Shown: in pieces, positions 60,450-64,000 of the stretch
Layout of the letters: every line of letters starts with the position of its first letter
Position numbering within the stretch: position 1 is the first letter of the stretch
From: Pseudoalteromonas prydzensis
GTDB lineage: Bacteria; Pseudomonadota; Gammaproteobacteria; Enterobacterales; Alteromonadaceae
Assembly: GCF_001661495.1 (NCBI RefSeq)
Contig: NZ_BDDT01000012.1
Coordinates: forward strand, 62,001 to 126,000
Direction of reading: 5' to 3'
Length of the DNA: 64,000 nucleotides
The notes under the pieces: model-generated
The model's database searches: none
The model's input: the letters and a program-made list of their open reading frames with translations, nothing else
What the model was told of the DNA's origin: nothing
Position numbers and translations under genes: made by a program

Positions 60450-60539
60450 GTAACACCTTGTTTTTTGGCTGGACCAAATAGTATTGCTTATACAAGGTGT
60501 AACTGTTAAAACACGAAAAAGCAAATAACATCATTATTT

Positions 60540-60914
60540 TTATAGACTATCTGACTCCGAATAGTAGTCTTGGCTCTGTGGCGTTGGGCTTGAGATCCGC
60601 GAGCGGCCAAATAAGGTATGAAACTTAGTTTTACAGGTTGTTAGCTTGAGGTATTTTATCCAAGCGCGTTCAATGGCGTTAGTTGGCTCTTGGCTACCTG
60701 AAACAACAGCAAGAAATTGTGCTTGAATTTCGTTTTGTGGTTCAAGGGTTTTGTTGTATAACCCTTTGAGTACCACGCCGTGTTGCTCAAGAATACTGGC
60801 TTCTAGTAAGGTGAAGTTACCACTGCGACCGAATCCGCGTGGAAAATTTTGGTCATCATAAAACTGACGTTGGCTTACAAATGCTTGGCGAAGTAGTGAA
60901 ATATCATTGCTCAT
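60540..60914 (-). CDS. maoP: Macrodomain Ori organisation protein MaoP (DUF413)
   Basis: The 124-residue protein has FYDDQNFPRGFGRSGNFTLLEASILEQHG and EPTNAIERAWIKYLK, KFHTLFGR, which align with E. coli MaoP (YifE). MaoP acts with the maoS site to organise the Ori macrodomain. As in E. coli it is divergent from hdfR, which strengthens the call. maoS lies between these two genes in E. coli; I could not identify it here. Confidence 0.88.
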   Translation of the reverse strand: MSNDISLLRQAFVSQRQFYDDQNFPRGFGRSGNFTLLEASILEQHGVVLKGLYNKTLEPQNEIQAQFLAVVSGSQEPTNAIERAWIKYLKLTTCKTKFHTLFGRSRISSPTPQSQDYYSESDSL

Positions 60915-61005
60915 GGCTGTTTCCTCATGCCCTATTTACTGGCTGGAGTATGGATCAAGTTGCGCAATTTATTAAACAAAAAATTTTTATCGTGAGGATA
61001 AATAA

Positions 61006-61881
61006 TTGGATATAGATTTATTAAAAACCTTTGTCGAGGTGGTGCGAACTCGTCACTTCGGTAAAGCAGCTGAAAACCTTTATATTACACAGTCTGCGGT
61101 GAGTTTTCGTATTCGTCAATTAGAACAAGGGTTAGGTGTTAATTTATTTATCCGCCAACGCAATAATATTCAATTGACCGCCCCTGGTGAGCGCTTGTTA
61201 CCCCATGCGCAAATGATTATAACCGGTATGCAACGAGCAAAAGTCGATGTAGCACTCGCTGATAATATGCATAAGCAAGTGAGTTTAGCAGGTACTCCTA
61301 ATATTTGGGATGCCTTTTTACAATTTGGTATTACTAATATTGTGTCAGCTATGCCTGGCGTATCACTGGTTGCAGAAGTTAAAGCGCAGCAAGAAAGTAC
61401 ACGGTTATTATTAGAGCGTACTTTAGATCTCGCCATTTTATTTGATCCGCCTAAAGTTGATGAGTTAGTTGTCGAGCGCATATGTACACTGCCGATTATT
61501 CCTATTAGTGCATTTGAAGGTGCAGCAAATGAAAACTTTTTTGATAACCAATATGTATATGTAGATTGGGGAACCACTTTCTCGCTTTGGCACGCGCGCC
61601 AATTTACAGGGCGCACACCGCCTTATTTTCGCACCAGCACAGGGCGCATAGCCCTAGATTTAATACTACAATGTGGTGGCAGTGCATTTATTCCAGAAGT
61701 ATTAGCAAAACCGCATTTAGATAAAGGTGAGCTATACTGTGTTGCTGATGTTGAACATACTTCTCGAGATATTTTTGTTGCTTATCATAGAGACAACGAA
61801 CAAAAACTGTTACTGGAAACTTTAGTTAATTTATTGGTCGAGTTAACGCCTAATATTAGTAGTGAATTTAGCGCAAAATAG
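61006..61881 (+). CDS. hdfR: LysR-family regulator HdfR
   Basis: The 291-residue LysR protein begins MDIDLLKTFVEVVRTRHFGKAAENLYITQSAVSFRIRQLEQGLGVNLF, nearly the same motif as HdfR, which represses flhDC in E. coli. The substrate-binding domain follows from about 90. The start is TTG at 61006, with GAGGA eight bases before it. It is divergent from maoP as in enteric bacteria. Its target here is not known; a flagellar role may not carry over. Confidence 0.88.
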   Translation: MDIDLLKTFVEVVRTRHFGKAAENLYITQSAVSFRIRQLEQGLGVNLFIRQRNNIQLTAPGERLLPHAQMIITGMQRAKVDVALADNMHKQVSLAGTPNIWDAFLQFGITNIVSAMPGVSLVAEVKAQQESTRLLLERTLDLAILFDPPKVDELVVERICTLPIIPISAFEGAANENFFDNQYVYVDWGTTFSLWHARQFTGRTPPYFRTSTGRIALDLILQCGGSAFIPEVLAKPHLDKGELYCVADVEHTSRDIFVAYHRDNEQKLLLETLVNLLVELTPNISSEFSAK

Positions 61882-61953
61882 TGAAGGGTTTCCTATTTAA
61901 ACATGGTCAAAATGCTCCTTGTTTATGACGCTTTTGTGTAATTTTAATTTCAG

Positions 61954-61989
61954 TTGTGGTTTGTTTTTATGAATTATATAAGTCATAAA
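61954..61989 (+). promoter_or_regulatory. Candidate porin promoter with overlapping inverted repeat
   Basis: TTGTGG at 61954-61959 and TATAAG at 61977-61982 have a 17-base spacer. TTTATGA (61966-61972) and TCATAAA (61983-61989) form a 7-base inverted repeat straddling the -10. It may be an operator; no regulator is assigned. Confidence 0.45.
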
Positions 61990-62076
61990 TGTTTCTTTTG
62001 TAATATTTCTGTCATTTAGTGGTGGCAAAATGCAGCCGTATTAAAACTAGTCTGTTGCGTTTATTGAGGAAAAAAT

Positions 62077-63006
62077 ATGAAATTTGCAAAATCGAGCCTG
62101 TTACTTGCGGCTATTAGTGGTGTGTCTTTTTCTGCATTTGCTGATGTTGAGGTATATGGTAAAGCAAATATCACAGCACAGTCTTCTGATGAAGGGGAAG
62201 GTTCGTTCACTGAATTAAAAAGTAATGAATCACGCTTCGGCATTAAAGGTGGCGAAAAAATTAATGACGGATTAGAAGTTATTTATCAATTTGAGTTTAA
62301 AGTTGATGTGTCTGATGCGGACTCTAAAGGTGATGAAGATAACATTACCGCACGTAATCAGTTTATTGGCCTAAAAGGCAGCTACGGCATGTTAACTGCG
62401 GGCCGTGATTACTCAGCGCTACGTAAGTCACAGGGTAAAATTGACCAATTCAATGACCTTGAGGGTGATTTGAAAAATGTTTTCCGTGGCGAAGTACGTA
62501 CTGGAAATGCATTACATTACACCTCTAATTCAATTAATGGTTTTAACGCTTACGCAACCTATGTAGTGGAAGATAATGTTGAAGGTGATAACTCATACTC
62601 AGCGGCACTGACTTACGGTGATAGCAGACTAAAAGAAAGTAAATTTTATGCTGCAATTGCGGGTGATTACGAAATGGAAGGCCATGATATCATTCGTGCA
62701 AGCGTTGCGACTAAAGTGGCGGGTATCAAGCTTGGTGCAATGTACCAAACTCAAGAACGCTTGATTGATAAAGTAGATGCGGATGGCTTTTTAGTCTCAG
62801 CGGCTTATGACATTAATCAATTTACCCTAAAAGCACAGTATCAGACTCTTGACAGTGATGACGGTTTAGATAAATCGGGTTACAGCATTGGTGCAGACTA
62901 TCACTTGAATAAGAATACGCGCTTATTCACATTCTACACAGACTATGATTATGCATTAAAAAACGATGCCAGCTATTTAGCATTAGGTCTTGAATATAAA
63001 TTCTAA
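62077..63006 (+). CDS. General trimeric porin (Gram-negative porin family)
   Basis: The 309-residue outer membrane protein has a signal peptide (1-22, ending AFA before DVEVYGKANI). A beta-barrel follows with SNESRFGIKGGEKINDGLEVIYQFEF, LKGSYGMLTAGRDY and a C-terminal Phe (GLEYKF). It belongs to the Porin_4-type family that forms general diffusion channels. A GAGG ribosome site precedes the ATG. It appears monocistronic. Confidence 0.9.
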   Translation: MKFAKSSLLLAAISGVSFSAFADVEVYGKANITAQSSDEGEGSFTELKSNESRFGIKGGEKINDGLEVIYQFEFKVDVSDADSKGDEDNITARNQFIGLKGSYGMLTAGRDYSALRKSQGKIDQFNDLEGDLKNVFRGEVRTGNALHYTSNSINGFNAYATYVVEDNVEGDNSYSAALTYGDSRLKESKFYAAIAGDYEMEGHDIIRASVATKVAGIKLGAMYQTQERLIDKVDADGFLVSAAYDINQFTLKAQYQTLDSDDGLDKSGYSIGADYHLNKNTRLFTFYTDYDYALKNDASYLALGLEYKF

Positions 63007-63028
63007 TGTAAGCAATCATTAAGTGACT

Positions 63029-63055
63029 AGCCCTGTAGACTTACGGGGCTTTTTT
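63029..63055 (+). terminator. Terminator of the porin gene
   Basis: AGCCC and GGGCT pair around a 12-base loop that can add further pairs, followed by TTTTTT. It reaches the stop codon of recG on the opposite strand. Confidence 0.75.
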
Positions 63056-64000
63056 ATGCCTGAGCATAAGCTGATTTACCAGCGAGCCAGCGGTTAATCA
63101 GCTTATCCACTTGTTCAGGGTGTTGCGTAAGCATTTGCAAGGCAATCGGTCTAACCTGATTTAAGGTGTGCTTATCTCGAGTTAAATCGGCGATTTTAAA
63201 TTCTGCTAAACCGGTTTGCTTGGTGCCAAGTACTTCGCCAGGCCCACGAATTTCTAAGTCTCGCTCTGCGATAACAAAACCATCATTACTATCTCTTAGC
63301 ACTGCTAGGCGTTTTTGGGCGGTGGTTGATAGTGGTGCATGATACAGCAATACGCAATGTGATGCTGTCGCTCCTCGGCCTACGCGGCCACGTAATTGAT
63401 GTAACTGAGCAAGGCCTAAGCGTTCAGGATTCTCAATAATAATTAAGCTGGCATTTGGCACATCAACCCCGACTTCAATAACCGTGGTCGCAACTAATAC
63501 ATGAATATTTCCTGCTTTAAAGTCACTCATTATGGCTTGCTTTTCAGTCGCTTTCATTCGGCCATGTACTAAGCCCACTTTTAGCTCCGGCAAAGCTTGT
63601 GTTAATTGCAGGGCACTGTCTTCAGCTGCTTGGCATTGTAGTACTTCTGATTCATCAATTAATGTACACACCCAATAAACTTGGCGACCTTGTTCGATAC
63701 AGGCCGTTTTTACCCGAGCAATAATTTCATCGCGGCGAATATCTGGCAATGCAACCGTGGTAATGGGTGTTCGCCCCGGTGGTAACTCGTCGATAATCGA
63801 TGTTTCTAAATCGGCATAAGCGGTCATTGCCAAGGTACGTGGTATTGGCGTGGCTGTCATCACTAATTGGTGTGGGTAGCAATCATTAAAGCGGCCTTTT
63901 TCTCGCAGTGATAAGCGCTGGTGAACGCCAAAACGGTGTTGCTCATCGATGATGACCAATACTAAGTTGTTAAACACCACTTGCTCTTGAAATAATGCAT
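63054..64000 (-). CDS. recG: ATP-dependent DNA helicase RecG, C-terminal part
   Basis: The reading frame runs to the window edge, so only about 315 C-terminal residues are seen; the N-terminal wedge domain lies outside. The visible part has the DEQHRFGVHQR motif II region, MTATPIPRTLAMT, VCTLIDESE, LVHGRMKATEKQAIM, VATTVIEVGVDVPNASL, and QLRGRVGRG, as in RecG, which remodels stalled forks. The apparent start at 63980 is only an in-frame GTG; upstream codons continue ALFQEQ. Confidence 0.95.
   Translation of the reverse strand, partial: ALFQEQVVFNNLVLVIIDEQHRFGVHQRLSLREKGRFNDCYPHQLVMTATPIPRTLAMTAYADLETSIIDELPPGRTPITTVALPDIRRDEIIARVKTACIEQGRQVYWVCTLIDESEVLQCQAAEDSALQLTQALPELKVGLVHGRMKATEKQAIMSDFKAGNIHVLVATTVIEVGVDVPNASLIIIENPERLGLAQLHQLRGRVGRGATASHCVLLYHAPLSTTAQKRLAVLRDSNDGFVIAERDLEIRGPGEVLGTKQTGLAEFKIADLTRDKHTLNQVRPIALQMLTQHPEQVDKLINRWLAGKSAYAQA

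Noticed and set aside
1..64000. CRISPR arrays, insertion sequences, prophage and toxin-antitoxin loci
   Set aside because: I saw no regularly spaced repeats, transposase genes, phage structural genes or paired small toxin/antitoxin genes on reading both strands.

Overview
The window is ordinary chromosomal DNA of a marine gammaproteobacterium, most likely Pseudoalteromonas or a close relative in the Alteromonadales. This rests on the moderate AT bias, the gene order of the division and cell wall (dcw) cluster followed by lpxC, the maoP-hdfR pair, and several small families typical of this order (DUF2750, DUF2960-like, DUF3630-like). These assignments come from recognising motifs and gene order; no database search was run. 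I saw no insertion sequence, prophage, CRISPR array or rRNA operon. There is one tRNA gene.

Layout. 0-11.4 kb, plus strand: end of murF, then mraY-murD-ftsW-murG-murC-ddl-ftsQ-ftsA-ftsZ, tightly coupled by ATGA-type overlaps, then lpxC with its own extended -10 promoter and a strong bidirectional terminator. 11.5-20.6 kb, mostly minus strand: yjjG and yjjX nucleotide housekeeping, a phosphoribulokinase-like kinase, an M1 aminopeptidase, a degenerate tyrosine recombinase, DUF2750, a GST-like protein, a parvulin and a secreted glutathione peroxidase. 20.7-30.6 kb is signalling: a GNAT enzyme, a hybrid histidine kinase with an unusual response regulator, queG, a chemoreceptor with almost no periplasmic part, an EamA-gdpD pair, and a DesK/NarL-type two-component system led by a 51-residue membrane protein. 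30.7-35.6 kb: rnr-rlmB and the rpsF-priB-rpsR-rplI ribosomal operon with a recognisable S6:S18 leader.

35.8-41.6 kb is the most distinctive stretch. It has a five-gene minor pilin operon whose last gene encodes a 611-residue PilX-like pilin with a large beta-solenoid-like domain and no pilY1. Next comes an ECF sigma factor, a membrane anti-sigma candidate and a DUF4097 repeat protein, preceded by a good ECF-type promoter. 41.7-46.5 kb: dnaB-alr and a probable thiamine salvage operon (YkoF-like binding protein, PnuC-family transporter, thiamine-kinase-like enzyme). 46.7-49.6 kb: tRNA-Arg(CCG), a TonB-dependent siderophore receptor with a Fur box, and rof. 49.6-64 kb: zntB, a protease/RimK/AstE-type module, an MscS-like protein, an Omp85-family protein, recQ, a thioesterase, rarD, a two-receiver diguanylate cyclase, maoP, hdfR, a porin and the 3' part of recG.

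The candidates most worth follow-up are the PilX-beta-solenoid pilin operon with its neighbouring ECF module, the catalytically degenerate recombinase with a long hairpin at its 5' edge, the small membrane protein plus DesK-type system with a palindromic candidate operator, the RimK module in a genome whose S6 lacks a C-terminal glutamate, and the response regulator with an unrecognised output region.
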